From an uncultured Alistipes sp. (GTDB taxonomy: Bacteria; Bacteroidota; Bacteroidia; Bacteroidales; Rikenellaceae): 64,000 bases of DNA. Made by a program: the position numbers and the translations under genes. Below are positions 36,146 to 45,591 of this stretch, piece after piece (the first letter of the stretch is position 1; every line of letters begins with the position of its first letter). The stretch is from NCBI GenBank assembly GCA_947573795.1, contig CANPHE010000010.1, forward strand, positions 1 to 64,000, in the 5' to 3' direction. The notes beneath the pieces were generated by a model, which was given only the letters and a program-made list of their open reading frames with translations, was not told the DNA's origin and ran no database searches.

Positions 36146-37144
36146 ATGAAAATGAAAAAGATATTGTTCGGATTATCGCTGGCGGCGGCCGGGCTGCTGA
36201 CCGTCTCCTGCGAAGAAGATATTCTCCGCGACACGGACGGAGCATACGTCACCCTGAGTGAAACGAACACCTACCGGGTAGGTGAGGAGGTTCGGTTCCG
36301 ACTCCACGGCAACCCCGATTACGTCTATTTCTTCTCGGGCGAGGTCGGCTCGCAGTACGAATACCGCGACCGCACGACGATCTCGATGGAGGACCTGGAG
36401 ACCTGCAAACTGGTCGTCGAATACACGGCCGTCTACGGTCTGGCCGGAGCGCTCGACGTCTATGCCTCGAAAACCTTCACGGGGCTGAAGGGCAACGACG
36501 GTCAGGCCGACCTGGCGACGATGAAATCCATCCAGGCGACGATGGACCCCTCGACCAAGGAGATTCCCGGCTGGGACAAACTCCCCTACAACGAAGTGGC
36601 CAACACGCCGACGACCCAGGAGTACGACATCACGGAGTACGCCGACAGCTTTTGCCTGGCTTTCCACTGGAATACGCCCGCTTTCGACCAGACGCAGCGT
36701 ACGTACCGCATGAACCTCTCGGTGAAAACCAAGTTCAAAGGATACGACGAAGTGACGACTCCCGCCAGTTCGCTGGCATTCACCTCCGTGTCGATGAACT
36801 CCGACTACATCTCGGACCCCTACTGGCACGACCACGGCAACGGTTCGGTCCGCTTCCTGGCTACGGGTTACGACATCATCATGCAGGGCGTAGGCGCCAA
36901 TGTTCTGCCCTATTGTTTGGATTCGTGGGTCGTATCGACACCGCGTCCGCTCAACAACATCGCCCCCGATACGGGTTTCTCGGTCAAAGCCTTCTCCGAC
37001 GACACCGCAGAGTACGGCTATACGTACGAGAAGCCGGGAACCTACGAAGCGACCTTCATGATTACCAACGGCAACTACCAGGGTTCGCACCGCAAGATCC
37101 AACACATGACGATCAACGTCGTCGAGCCGATCTCGGCGGAGTAA
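36146..37144 (+). CDS. DUF5017 surface lipoprotein, probable surface glycan-binding protein
   Basis: The 332-residue protein starts MKMKKILFGLSLAAAGLLTVSC. A DUF5017-like N-terminal Ig-fold includes VGEEVRFRLHGNPDYVYFFS, and the rest is beta-rich. It resembles the surface glycan-binding protein that follows susD in many loci. It ends the susC operon, with a terminator after its stop. Confidence 0.85.
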   Translation: MKMKKILFGLSLAAAGLLTVSCEEDILRDTDGAYVTLSETNTYRVGEEVRFRLHGNPDYVYFFSGEVGSQYEYRDRTTISMEDLETCKLVVEYTAVYGLAGALDVYASKTFTGLKGNDGQADLATMKSIQATMDPSTKEIPGWDKLPYNEVANTPTTQEYDITEYADSFCLAFHWNTPAFDQTQRTYRMNLSVKTKFKGYDEVTTPASSLAFTSVSMNSDYISDPYWHDHGNGSVRFLATGYDIIMQGVGANVLPYCLDSWVVSTPRPLNNIAPDTGFSVKAFSDDTAEYGYTYEKPGTYEATFMITNGNYQGSHRKIQHMTINVVEPISAE

Positions 37145-37166
37145 CCTTCGTCCGAAGGCTGTAAAG

Positions 37167-37203
37167 AACCGATCCGGTCCCTCGCGGGGTCGGATCGGTT
37201 TTC
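37167..37203 (+). terminator. terminator of the susC operon
   Basis: AACCGATCCG and CGGATCGGTT form a 10-bp stem around GTCCCTCGCGGGGT, followed by TTTC. It is 22 bases after the stop at 37144. Confidence 0.7.
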
Positions 37204-37220
37204 GCATATGCGGCACAGGG

Positions 37221-37253
37221 TTTGCCGTTTCCGGCCGAAAAACCCTATATTCG
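37221..37253 (+). promoter_or_regulatory. candidate promoter of the EEP gene
   Basis: TTTG at 37221-37224 and TATATTCG at 37246-37253 have a 21-base spacer, about 30 bases before the ATG at 37285. Confidence 0.45.
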
Positions 37254-37284
37254 TACCCGCATCGGTTGCTTTTTCGTGATAAAA

Positions 37285-38328
37285 ATGAATCACAATCGTT
37301 TCACACCCCTCGACCGTTTCGCAGCCATCGTCACGACGATCGTGTCGATCGCCGCCATCGTATGCCGTGCGGCGGCCTACGTATCGCCCGAAACGGGAAA
37401 GCTGTGGGTTTCGCTGGCGCTGGTACTGCCCGTCGTGCTGCTGCTCGCCGGTGCGGCGGTGGTGTGGTGGCTCGCCCGCAACCGTCCGGGAATGATCTGG
37501 ATGCCCGCCATCGCGATCCTCTGCAACCTGGGGTATATCTCGGCCAAGGTGCAATTGCCCGATTTCCGCGACGGCTCGCCCTCGGACCTGCGCGTCGCGA
37601 CGCTCAACGCCTTCAACTTTTCGTACCTCGACTCGGTATCCCTGGCCATCGATGCCGTGGCGGCAGCAGCCGACCGCGAACGCATCGAACTCTTCTGCCT
37701 GCAAGAGAGCCTCTCGGCGACGCACCCCTCCTTCGACCGGCTGCGCACGGCGCTCGCTCGACGCCTGCCCTACGTCGTTCACGAAGAAGGACAAGCCATT
37801 TTCAGCCGTTACCCGATTCTGAAGCACGACTATGCACGTTTCACCGACTCGTGGAACGACTATTTATGGGCCGACATCACCGTCGGATGCGATACGGTGC
37901 GCGTGGTTTCGGTCCACCTGCAAACCACAGGCGTCGAATCGCTGCGAATGAACTACCGCACGGAGGAGAAAGGCCCCGTCCCGGTCGACCGGCTTTTCGG
38001 CACCGTCGAACGCAACAGCCGCATCCGGGCCCGGCAGGTGGAGGAGATTCTCGCTTTGGCCGATACGACCCGCCTTCCGCTGATCGTGGCGGGCGATTTC
38101 AACGACACGCCGTCGTCCTACACCTACCGCCGCATGCACAACCGGCTGACGGACGGATTCCGCGTCGCCGGGAGCGGTTTCGAACGGACATTCCGGCCAT
38201 TAGGCAACGTGCTGCGCATCGATTACATCTTCTGCAACGACGATTTCCGGTTCGTAGGTTACCGGACGCTCGACGACGTGGTGAGCGACCACCGGATCGT
38301 CACCGCCGAGCTGCAATTCCGCCGCTGA
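37285..38328 (+). CDS. endonuclease/exonuclease/phosphatase family protein with N-terminal membrane segments
   Basis: The 347-residue protein has three hydrophobic N-terminal segments (FAAIVTTIVSIAAIVCRAAA, LWVSLALVLPVVLLLAGAAV, MIWMPAIAILCNLGYI). An EEP fold follows: LRVATLNAFNF, FCLQES, VVSVHLQ, IVAGDFNDTPSSYTYR and the C-terminal VVSDHRIV motif. The arrangement is common among Bacteroidota EEP proteins anchored to the inner membrane. Substrate (DNA, phosphoinositide, sphingolipid or other) is unknown. The ATG at 37285 is chosen because of the promoter. It converges with ygiQ, with only one base between the stops. Confidence 0.85.
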   Translation: MNHNRFTPLDRFAAIVTTIVSIAAIVCRAAAYVSPETGKLWVSLALVLPVVLLLAGAAVVWWLARNRPGMIWMPAIAILCNLGYISAKVQLPDFRDGSPSDLRVATLNAFNFSYLDSVSLAIDAVAAAADRERIELFCLQESLSATHPSFDRLRTALARRLPYVVHEEGQAIFSRYPILKHDYARFTDSWNDYLWADITVGCDTVRVVSVHLQTTGVESLRMNYRTEEKGPVPVDRLFGTVERNSRIRARQVEEILALADTTRLPLIVAGDFNDTPSSYTYRRMHNRLTDGFRVAGSGFERTFRPLGNVLRIDYIFCNDDFRFVGYRTLDDVVSDHRIVTAELQFRR

Positions 38329-38329
38329 G

Positions 38330-40036
38330 CTATCTTTTGCGACGGAAAAACCAACTTTTCTGACGTCGTTTCTCCTCCTGCGAGCGGGCAACGAAGACCC
38401 GTTCGTGCGTATAGGGATTTTCGCCCGTGTAGAACATCACCGACGAGAGGGTCATGGGCGTGGGCGTGAGGTCCTGGACCTGTTCCAGGTTGAAATGCAA
38501 TTTACCGAGCACCCGCTCCGACAGGGCGCGCATATCCTGCTCGGTACACCCGGGGTGCGAGGAGATGAAATAAGGGATCAGCTGATAAGGCAGCCCCTCC
38601 TTGCGGCAGATGCGGTGGAAATCGGCATTGAACCGCTCGAATAGCGCGAACGGCGGTTTGCGCATGAGCTTCAGCACCCGGTCCTCGGTATGTTCGGGAG
38701 CGACCTTCAGACGCCCCGAGACGTGGTGCCGGAGCACGGTTTCGAGGTAGGGCGAATCGTCGAACAGGTCGTAGCGGATGCCGCTGCCGATGAAGGCCTT
38801 CCGAACCCCCTTCACCGCACGGATCTTCGCGTAGAGGTCCAGCAGCGGACGATGGTCGTTGCAGAGGTTGGGACACTTCGCCGGATGGAGACACGACGGA
38901 CGGCGGCAGCGGGCGCACAGCGTTTCATCATGCCCGCCCATGCGGTACATGTTGGCCGACGGAGCCCCGATGTCGGAGATATACCCCTTGAATCCGGGCA
39001 TGCGGACGATCCGTTCGGTCTCGGCGAGGATCGACCGCTCGCTGCGCGAGGTGATGAATTTGCCCTGATGGGCCGATATGGTGCAGAAGGCGCAGCCGCC
39101 GAAGCAGCCGCGGTGGATGTTCATCGAGAATTTAATCATCTCCCACGCCGGGATGTCGCCTTTACCCGCATAGCGCGGATGGGGCGCCCGCTCGTAGGGA
39201 AGGTCGAACGAGTGGTCGAGCTCCTCGGTCGTAAGCGCCGTATTGGGCGGCGTGACGACGACATAACGATCGCCCGTCCGCTCGACGAGCGTCGTGGTGG
39301 GTTCGCGCAGGTTGCTCAGCGTCTCCTCGACAGTGAAGTTCTCGCCGAAGGCCCGTTTGTCCGCCAGGCACTCCTCGTAGCTGTGCAGGCGGGTCGTCGT
39401 CGCGGGGTCGAGCCGCGAAACGTACTCCTCGTCGGCCAGGAACGCCACCTGCCGGATTTTGCGCAACAGCTTGGCGTTGTAACCGTTGTGCATCGCCCGG
39501 GCGACCTGCTGCACGACCCGCTCGCCCATGCCGTACATCAACAGGTCGGCACCCGATTCCACGAGCACCGAGGGGCGTAGCCGGTCGTTCCAGTAGTCGT
39601 AGTGGGTCAGGCGGCGCAACGACGCTTCGATGCCGCCGACAACCACCGGGACGTGGGGAAACAATCGTTTGAGACACTGCGTGTAGACCGTCACGGCGTA
39701 GTCGGGGCGGAATCCCGCCTTGCCGCCGGGAGTGTAGGCATCGTCGTGGCGCAGACGCAGGTTGGCCGTATAGTGGTTGACCATCGAATCCATCGCTCCG
39801 GCCGTGACGCCGAAAAAGAGGCGCGGAGCCCCCAACTTGGTGAAGTCGCGCAGATCGTCCCGCCAGTTGGGCTGGGGGACGATCGCCACGCGGTAGCCTT
39901 CGGCTTCGAGCAGCCGCCCGATCACCGCAGCGCCGAATGCCGGGTGGTCGATATAGGCGTCGCCCGTGAACAGGATCACGTCCAGCTGGTCCCAGCCGCG
40001 GGCCTTCACCTCTTTGACAGTCGTGGGCAGAAACAT
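38330..40036 (-). CDS. YgiQ family radical SAM protein
   Basis: The 568-residue protein has the N-terminal YgiQ domain (GDAYIDHPAFGAAVIGRLLE, cobalamin-binding-like fold). A radical SAM core contains NIHRGCFGGCAFCTISAHQG, giving CxxxCxxC for the [4Fe-4S] cluster. A further Cys-rich patch (CARCRRPSCLHPAKCPNLC) is typical of the family. Reaction unknown. It ends against the convergent EEP gene and begins one base after the aminotransferase gene ends, so they share a transcript. Confidence 0.95.
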   Translation of the reverse strand: MFLPTTVKEVKARGWDQLDVILFTGDAYIDHPAFGAAVIGRLLEAEGYRVAIVPQPNWRDDLRDFTKLGAPRLFFGVTAGAMDSMVNHYTANLRLRHDDAYTPGGKAGFRPDYAVTVYTQCLKRLFPHVPVVVGGIEASLRRLTHYDYWNDRLRPSVLVESGADLLMYGMGERVVQQVARAMHNGYNAKLLRKIRQVAFLADEEYVSRLDPATTTRLHSYEECLADKRAFGENFTVEETLSNLREPTTTLVERTGDRYVVVTPPNTALTTEELDHSFDLPYERAPHPRYAGKGDIPAWEMIKFSMNIHRGCFGGCAFCTISAHQGKFITSRSERSILAETERIVRMPGFKGYISDIGAPSANMYRMGGHDETLCARCRRPSCLHPAKCPNLCNDHRPLLDLYAKIRAVKGVRKAFIGSGIRYDLFDDSPYLETVLRHHVSGRLKVAPEHTEDRVLKLMRKPPFALFERFNADFHRICRKEGLPYQLIPYFISSHPGCTEQDMRALSERVLGKLHFNLEQVQDLTPTPMTLSSVMFYTGENPYTHERVFVARSQEEKRRQKSWFFRRKR

Positions 40037-40037
40037 C

Positions 40038-41228
40038 TTATCGACGATTTTTCAAGGTTTCGCAGGCTGCGCGCAACCGCCCGAGCGCTTCGAGCAGCAC
40101 GCTGCGCGGCATGCCGACGTTGAGTCGCATGAAGCCTTCGCCCTCGCGGCCGAACAGGGCCCCGTCGTTGAGCGCCAGGCGGGCTTCGTCGACGCAGAGC
40201 CGCACCAGCTCCTCGTGCGCGAGGCCCAATCCCCGGCAATCCAGCCACACGAGGAACGACGCCTGCGGACGCAAGGGGCGGATCGCGGGCAGCTGCTCGG
40301 CGCAGAATCGTTCGACGGTCTCGATGTTGCGCTCGACGTAACGCAGCATTTGCCGCCGCCACGGCTCGCCCTGCCGGAAGGCCGCCACGGTAGCGATGGG
40401 CGCAAAGATCGTCGGAGCTTCGAACTCGTTGGCTGCCAGGTAGGTGAAAAACCGGCGGCGCAGCGAGTCGTCGGGGACGACGGCGTAGGAGCTGACCACT
40501 CCGGCGATGTTGAACGTCTTGGAGGGGGCTCCGAAGGTGATGCTGCAAGCGGCCGCTTCGGGCGATACCGACGCGAAGGGAATATGACGGTTGTTCCACA
40601 GTGCCAGATCGCAGTGTATCTCGTCCGAGACGACGACGATACCGCGACGGTGGCAGAAATCGGCCAGGCGCACCAGCGTCTCACGATCCCAGACCACCCC
40701 GGCGGGGTTGTGGGGATTGGAGAGGATCAGCAGGCGGCACTGCGCGTCGGCGACGCGCTCCAGCCCCTCGAAATCCATCGCATAGCCGCCTCCGGGCAGC
40801 TCCCGGAGCGGGTTAGTCACCACCTCGCGGCCGTTGCCCTCGGGCACCCATCGGAAAGGGTGGTAGACCGGCGGCTGGATGACGATCTTCTCGTCGCGCT
40901 CCGTCAAGGCGTTCACGGCCATGCCGATGCCCTTGACGATGCCGGGAATGTAGCTCAGCCACTCGGGGCGGATCGTCCAGCCGTGGTGCGCAGCGATCCA
41001 GTCGACGATCGCCGGGCGGTAGTCCTCCGGTTCGACCGTATATCCCAGCAGGGGATGTTCGAGACGCTGCCGCAGCGCCTCGACGATGAAGTCGGGGGTC
41101 TCGAAATCCATATCCGCGACCCATGCGGGCAGCAGGTCCGTGCGGCCGAAATGGGGCTGCAAAGCATCGTATTTCACGGCGCCCGTTCCGCGGCGCTCGA
41201 CGATTCTGTCGAAATCGTAGGATTGCAT
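40038..41228 (-). CDS. MalY/PatB family PLP aminotransferase (cystathionine beta-lyase type)
   Basis: The 396-residue protein is a fold-type I PLP enzyme: WVADMDFETPDFIVEAL at the N-terminus (MalY/PatB hallmark), SNPHNPAGVVW, SDEIHCDLAL and the Schiff-base lysine in FGAPSKTFNIAGV. Members cleave C-S bonds of cystathionine or cysteine conjugates, and some regulate maltose genes. The physiological role here is not evident. It is the upstream gene of a pair with ygiQ. Confidence 0.92.
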   Translation of the reverse strand: MQSYDFDRIVERRGTGAVKYDALQPHFGRTDLLPAWVADMDFETPDFIVEALRQRLEHPLLGYTVEPEDYRPAIVDWIAAHHGWTIRPEWLSYIPGIVKGIGMAVNALTERDEKIVIQPPVYHPFRWVPEGNGREVVTNPLRELPGGGYAMDFEGLERVADAQCRLLILSNPHNPAGVVWDRETLVRLADFCHRRGIVVVSDEIHCDLALWNNRHIPFASVSPEAAACSITFGAPSKTFNIAGVVSSYAVVPDDSLRRRFFTYLAANEFEAPTIFAPIATVAAFRQGEPWRRQMLRYVERNIETVERFCAEQLPAIRPLRPQASFLVWLDCRGLGLAHEELVRLCVDEARLALNDGALFGREGEGFMRLNVGMPRSVLLEALGRLRAACETLKNRR

Positions 41229-41243
41229 GACGGTATATTATTT

Positions 41244-41366
41244 AAGTCGCTATATGGACTTTACAGCTCTGCGCTCCTGTGGAGCGCGCGGGCCGGAGCC
41301 TCGCCCCGCGAAGGCCACCATGAGGCCCCGTTAAATGTACCATACTATAAAGTCGTATATAGACCT
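41244..41366. repeat. small segment with imperfect terminal inverted repeats
   Basis: AAGTCGCTATATGGACTTTA (41244-41263) is inverted at 41345-41366 (reverse complement reads AGGTCTATATACGACTTTAT). The roughly 80 bases between are GC-rich and gene-free. It could be a MITE-like relic or a regulatory structure. Confidence 0.4.
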
Positions 41367-41371
41367 AATTT

Positions 41372-42484
41372 TTACTCCTCCCCCAGTTCCTTCGAAGCGG
41401 CCGTATAGGTGTCCCACTTGTCGAGCAGGGCCCGGAAGTCGGCCGGAAGTTCGCTCTCGAACGACACTTCGCGGTGCGTGACGGGGTGTTCGAAACCCAG
41501 CGAGCGGGCATGCAGCGCATGGCGCGGCATCACGGCGAAACAGTTCTCGACGAACTGACGGTATTTGGCGAAGGTCGTACCCTTCAGGATACGGTCGCCG
41601 CCATAGCGCTCGTCGTTGAAAAGCGGATGCCCCTGCCACGACATGTGGACCCGAATCTGGTGCGTACGCCCCGTTTCGAGGCGGCATTCGATCAGCGTCA
41701 CGTAGCCGTAGCGCTTCAGCACGCGCCAGTGCGTCACGGCATGCTTGCCGTCCGAACCGTCGGCGAAGACGTACATCTTCTGCCGATCCTTCGGACTGCG
41801 GCCGATATTGCCCGTGATGGTGCCCTCGTCCTCGTCGAAGTTGCCCCACACGAGCGCTACGTAACGGCGCGAAATCGTATGGTCGAAGAACTGCTTGGCC
41901 AGGCGGGCATGAACCTGCTCGTTCTTGGCGATGACCAGCAGTCCCGAGGTATTCTTGTCGATGCGGTGCACCAGTCCGGCACGCATCTCGTTGTCGGAGA
42001 CGATATCGGAGCCCTGCAAGTGGTACATCAAGGCGTTGACCAACGTGCCCGTATAGTTCCCGACGCCCGGGTGGACGACCATTCCGGCGGGTTTGTTGAC
42101 GATCAGCAGGTCGTCGTCCTCGTAAGGGATATCGAGCGGAATATTCTCGGGCAGCAGCTCCGTTTCACGCCGCGGATAGGGCATCACGATGCGGATGCGG
42201 TCCAGCGGCTTGACCTTGTAGCTCGACTTGGCCGGGCGGTCGTTGACCAGGATGTTGCCGCTGTCGGCCGCAGCCTGGATGCGGTTGCGCGAGCAATGCT
42301 CCATGCGCACGGTCAGGAACTTGTCGAGCCGCATGGGGGTCTGTCCCTTGTCGGCCGTGACGGCGAAATGCTCGTAAAGTCCCGCTTCCTCCTCGTCTTC
42401 CGCAGGGTCGAAACCCTCCGGGGCGATATCGCGGACCCTCAGCAGCGCATCGTCCGTCGGGGTGGTATGGATCGGTTCGTTCAT
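41372..42484 (-). CDS. RluA family pseudouridine synthase (RluD-type)
   Basis: The 370-residue protein has an N-terminal acidic extension, an S4 RNA-binding domain (RLDKFLTVRMEHCSRNRIQA) and a RluA catalytic domain. The catalytic Asp lies in GLVHRIDKNTSGLLV; other motifs are LIVNKPAGMVVHPG and LETGRTHQIRVHMS. It isomerises uridine in 23S rRNA (positions 1911/1915/1917 in RluD). The start codon overlaps the PASTA gene stop (TGATG), so they are translationally coupled. Confidence 0.95.
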   Translation of the reverse strand: MNEPIHTTPTDDALLRVRDIAPEGFDPAEDEEEAGLYEHFAVTADKGQTPMRLDKFLTVRMEHCSRNRIQAAADSGNILVNDRPAKSSYKVKPLDRIRIVMPYPRRETELLPENIPLDIPYEDDDLLIVNKPAGMVVHPGVGNYTGTLVNALMYHLQGSDIVSDNEMRAGLVHRIDKNTSGLLVIAKNEQVHARLAKQFFDHTISRRYVALVWGNFDEDEGTITGNIGRSPKDRQKMYVFADGSDGKHAVTHWRVLKRYGYVTLIECRLETGRTHQIRVHMSWQGHPLFNDERYGGDRILKGTTFAKYRQFVENCFAVMPRHALHARSLGFEHPVTHREVSFESELPADFRALLDKWDTYTAASKELGEE

Positions 42485-43431
42485 CAGTCGAAGAAGGGAT
42501 CGTTAGCGGCGGCATCCGGCTGCGCCGGGGCGGGTTCGAGCGCATCTTCCAGGGTGATCCGCGCCAGCGAATCGGCACGCTCCTGTTCGAGCCGCAACCG
42601 CTCCTCGGCGGCTTCGCGGGCCTGTTTCTCGGCCGCGGCGCGGTGCTCGGCCAATTTCTTCTCGTCGAGCGTCAGGCGCAGGTCGACGCGCGAGCCCAAA
42701 GCTGCGGAACGCTCGGCGGAGGGAGTCTGGATATAGACGCGGGCGTCCTTCTGGTTCAGGAGATTGATTCCCTCGTCGAAATCCACGCGTCCGACGTTGA
42801 GGCCCAGTTCCCACAGGCGACTTTTCGCCGCGGAGAGCGGCGTACCCGCCAACTGGGGCACGACCGTCGTGCCGTAGCCGTCCTCCACGCCCACATAGAG
42901 CGTGATGCCGCTGCCGATCTCGGCCTCGATGCGGCTGTGCTGCGTGACGGGCTTCCCGTCGCAATACTCCTCCAGCACGTAGTTGGTCGCCATGTCGGCC
43001 CGGTAGACGAGCTCCGCGATCTCCAGTCCCGCGATTTCGAGCATGTTCTTGGCCTGCCGCAACGAGCGTCCCGCGACGTAGGGCACCGCGACGGTCTTCT
43101 GCCGGAACGAATTGATCGTGATATAGACCGTACGTCCGGGTTTGACCTCCACCCCCTGCTCGGGCAGTTGGTCGAGGACGATGCCCCCTTCGTAGGCGGG
43201 GACGAAAAGCGAGTCGTTAACGTGCAGCGTCAGGTCGTGGCGCCGGGCCTCGGCGATCGCCCGGTCGAGCGGCATGCCCGCGAAGTCGGGCACCGTGCGC
43301 CGGGCACCGTGACGCGTGCCGATCTGCATGACGAAGTGCGCCGCAAAGGCCATCGCGAGGATGATCGCCGCGATGAGCGCGAGGTTGAACAAAAGCGGAT
43401 ATTGCCGCCGGTAATATGCGAGGTTTTTCAT
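42484..43431 (-). CDS. PASTA domain-containing membrane protein
   Basis: The 315-residue protein has an N-terminal transmembrane helix (LFNLALIAAIILAMAFAAHF). Three PASTA domains follow (VPDFAGMPLDRAIAEAR, VPYVAGRSLRQAKNML, VPQLAGTPLSAAKSRLW). The C-terminal tail is charged and Glu/Arg-rich (~250-315). PASTA domains often bind peptidoglycan or act on penicillin-binding proteins. In Bacteroidota this gene commonly precedes a RluA-family gene, as here. It lies 13 bases after the LptF/G gene. Confidence 0.9.
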   Translation of the reverse strand: MKNLAYYRRQYPLLFNLALIAAIILAMAFAAHFVMQIGTRHGARRTVPDFAGMPLDRAIAEARRHDLTLHVNDSLFVPAYEGGIVLDQLPEQGVEVKPGRTVYITINSFRQKTVAVPYVAGRSLRQAKNMLEIAGLEIAELVYRADMATNYVLEEYCDGKPVTQHSRIEAEIGSGITLYVGVEDGYGTTVVPQLAGTPLSAAKSRLWELGLNVGRVDFDEGINLLNQKDARVYIQTPSAERSAALGSRVDLRLTLDEKKLAEHRAAAEKQAREAAEERLRLEQERADSLARITLEDALEPAPAQPDAAANDPFFD

Positions 43432-43444
43432 GGCAGTAGGGTTA

Positions 43445-44548
43445 TCATTTCGGGGCCTTGCGATAGAGGTATACGGCGATGAACAGGTAGATGATGTTCG
43501 GCAGCCATACGGCCAGGCCGGGCGGCAGCGAACCGCTCTTGGCGAACTCCTCGAAGAAGCGGTGGAAAAGGATATACGAGAAGCAGAGACCCGTGCCGAT
43601 ACCGATATGGAGTCCCGTACCGCCGCGCACCTTGCGCGAGGAGAGCGACACGCCGATGAGCGTCAGGATGAAGGTCGAGATCGGATAGGCGTAGCGGGCG
43701 TGCCGCTCTACCTCGATGATGTTGATCGCATCGGACCCCTTGGCGCGCTGCTGGTCGAGGAACTCGTTGAGCTGCGTGATGTTCATGGTCTGGATCAGGT
43801 CGCCGATCTCGCCCAGCTCGTTGACCTGGAGGTTGATGAGCGTATCGAGGTTGCGGAACTGTTCGAATTTCTCCATGCCCGTCGAGTCGAATTCGCGTTT
43901 GGTATAGCGCGGGGCACTCCAGCGTTTGGTCTCGGGATCGAACTTCACGTCCGAGGCTTCGAGCGAATGGGTCATCGTGCCGCTGACGTAGTGTTCCAGG
44001 GCGAAGAACGACGCCTGGTGCGAATTGTCGTGGTAACCGCGGATGTAGGCGAAGGTCCCGGGTTCGATCTGGCGGTAGATATGGCGGTCGAACTTCGCAC
44101 GCTGCTTGCGTTTGATATACTGCGACTCGAACTTGACGATATGGCGTTGCGAAATGGGGATCACCCACAGGTTGAGCGTCAGCGAGAGCGAACCGATGAT
44201 GAGCGCACCGAGGAAATAGGGCCACATCAGCCGCCGGAAAGACATGCCGCCCGACAACATGGCGACGATCTCGGTCTGGTAGGCCATCTTCGAGGTGAAG
44301 AAGATGCAGGCGATGAAGGTGAACAGGCCGCTGAACTGGTTGATGAAGAAGGGGATGAAGTTGAGGTAATAGTCGAACACGACATCCTTCACGGGAGCGT
44401 GCAGCTCCGTGAAGTCGTCGATCTTCTCCACGTAGTCGAACACCACGACCACGACGATAATCATCGCGATGGCGAAGAAATAGGTCGAGAGGAATTTCCC
44501 CAGTATGTAGCGGTCCAGGATTTTGAATCCCGGGAATCGGAATTTCAT
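43445..44548 (-). CDS. LptF/LptG family permease
   Basis: The 367-residue protein has an N-terminal membrane segment preceded by the family motif ILDRYILGKFLSTYFF. Further helices include FIPFFINQFSGLFTFIACIF, then a periplasmic beta-rich middle (~130-280) and a C-terminal set of helices (YPISTFILTLIGVSLSSRKV). It is an inner-membrane subunit of the LPS-export ABC transporter. LptF and LptG cannot be separated by eye. It sits downstream of the HrgA-like gene (12-base gap) and upstream of the PASTA gene. Confidence 0.93.
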   Translation of the reverse strand: MKFRFPGFKILDRYILGKFLSTYFFAIAMIIVVVVVFDYVEKIDDFTELHAPVKDVVFDYYLNFIPFFINQFSGLFTFIACIFFTSKMAYQTEIVAMLSGGMSFRRLMWPYFLGALIIGSLSLTLNLWVIPISQRHIVKFESQYIKRKQRAKFDRHIYRQIEPGTFAYIRGYHDNSHQASFFALEHYVSGTMTHSLEASDVKFDPETKRWSAPRYTKREFDSTGMEKFEQFRNLDTLINLQVNELGEIGDLIQTMNITQLNEFLDQQRAKGSDAINIIEVERHARYAYPISTFILTLIGVSLSSRKVRGGTGLHIGIGTGLCFSYILFHRFFEEFAKSGSLPPGLAVWLPNIIYLFIAVYLYRKAPK

Positions 44549-44560
44549 GAATCGTAGGGT

Positions 44561-45550
44561 TTATTCGTCGTCCGGATCGGTCGGAATATGCTGTACCTCG
44601 CAGTATTTCTTGATTTCCTCGTCGCTCTTCAGCACTCTGTCGCAGAACTGCCGGAAAGCGGCTTTCGTGGAGTCCACGTACCCTTTCTGAGCGTTTATCA
44701 GCTTTACGACGTGATCGATGAACTCGTGCAGGTCCGCATTGACGCTGCACAACTTGTCGATCGTGCGGAAATCCAGCGACCGGTATTTCGCCGGAAACAG
44801 GATGCGGCTGTTGAAGGCGTTCGGTTTGAGATGGATGATGCCGATGCCGAAATTGCGGTTGAGCCGCTCCATCTCCTCGTGCAATTTGGTCTCGTCGATA
44901 TCCAGCGCCACCAACCAGCCGTAATTCGCCCAGCTCGAATTGCTGACCGCCTGGAAGAAATAGCGTTTCAGCTCGTTGTCCGAATGGATGCAGCGCTTGA
45001 GCTCGTAACTCGACAAGACCATGCTGTCGTTTTTGCGAAGGCTGTTGAGCAACGACTGGCAAACCGCCGCCCGGGGCAGTTGCAGCCGCAGGTTGACCAT
45101 ATCCGGGTGAATCCAGGTCTGCGCCTCGTCGTCTTTCGAACTCGAAATTTCATGCCGGATCGTTTTGGTGAAATTGTCGTCCGAATCGGAATTCAGAAAC
45201 GCGCACAACAGCGCATGCAGACTTCGTTCGCTCCAGGGTTTCGCGCCCTTTTTATCGGGAGCGGCGGGATACGTCTTGTCGGATTGGACCAGGCTCGGAT
45301 CCGCCAGTATTTGGGCCTCGTATTTGGCGTGGTAATAGAGGTAGAGCCCCTTATCGGACTTGATGCGCTTCACCCGGCTGTCGTTTCGCTTGATGAAACT
45401 TCCGCATTGCGCATTGACGGTCGCCTTCGGTGTTTTGGCTTCGCCGAAATCACGCAGTTTGCGTTCGATGATAAGATCGCATATCTCGCTGGGCAGATAC
45501 GCCTTCGGGGCATCGCCCAATATCTTGAGTATGGCCTCTCTTACGGTCAT
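44561..45550 (-). CDS. HARE-HTH / HrgA-like (COG2958) protein
   Basis: The 329-residue protein has an N-terminal winged helix of the HARE-HTH (HB1/ASXL) type, MTVREAILKILGDAPKAYLP. This is followed by a C-terminal domain with VSNSSWANYGWLVALDIDET, FGIGIIHLKPNAFNSRILFP and DFRTIDKLCSVNADLHEF, which resembles COG2958/HrgA. HrgA-type genes are typically associated with restriction-modification systems and are thought to bind DNA. Here no methylase or nuclease is adjacent. The gene lies between tgt (42-base gap) and lptF/G (12-base gap), as if inserted into a housekeeping operon. Function unknown. Confidence 0.78.
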   Translation of the reverse strand: MTVREAILKILGDAPKAYLPSEICDLIIERKLRDFGEAKTPKATVNAQCGSFIKRNDSRVKRIKSDKGLYLYYHAKYEAQILADPSLVQSDKTYPAAPDKKGAKPWSERSLHALLCAFLNSDSDDNFTKTIRHEISSSKDDEAQTWIHPDMVNLRLQLPRAAVCQSLLNSLRKNDSMVLSSYELKRCIHSDNELKRYFFQAVSNSSWANYGWLVALDIDETKLHEEMERLNRNFGIGIIHLKPNAFNSRILFPAKYRSLDFRTIDKLCSVNADLHEFIDHVVKLINAQKGYVDSTKAAFRQFCDRVLKSDEEIKKYCEVQHIPTDPDDE

Positions 45551-45591
45551 GGCGGCAAGGGGTTATCGGGTTAATCTTTTCGTACGTCGTT

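Noticed and set aside
38328..38330. Possible read-through fusion of the EEP and ygiQ genes
   Set aside because: They are on opposite strands with a one-base gap between stop codons.
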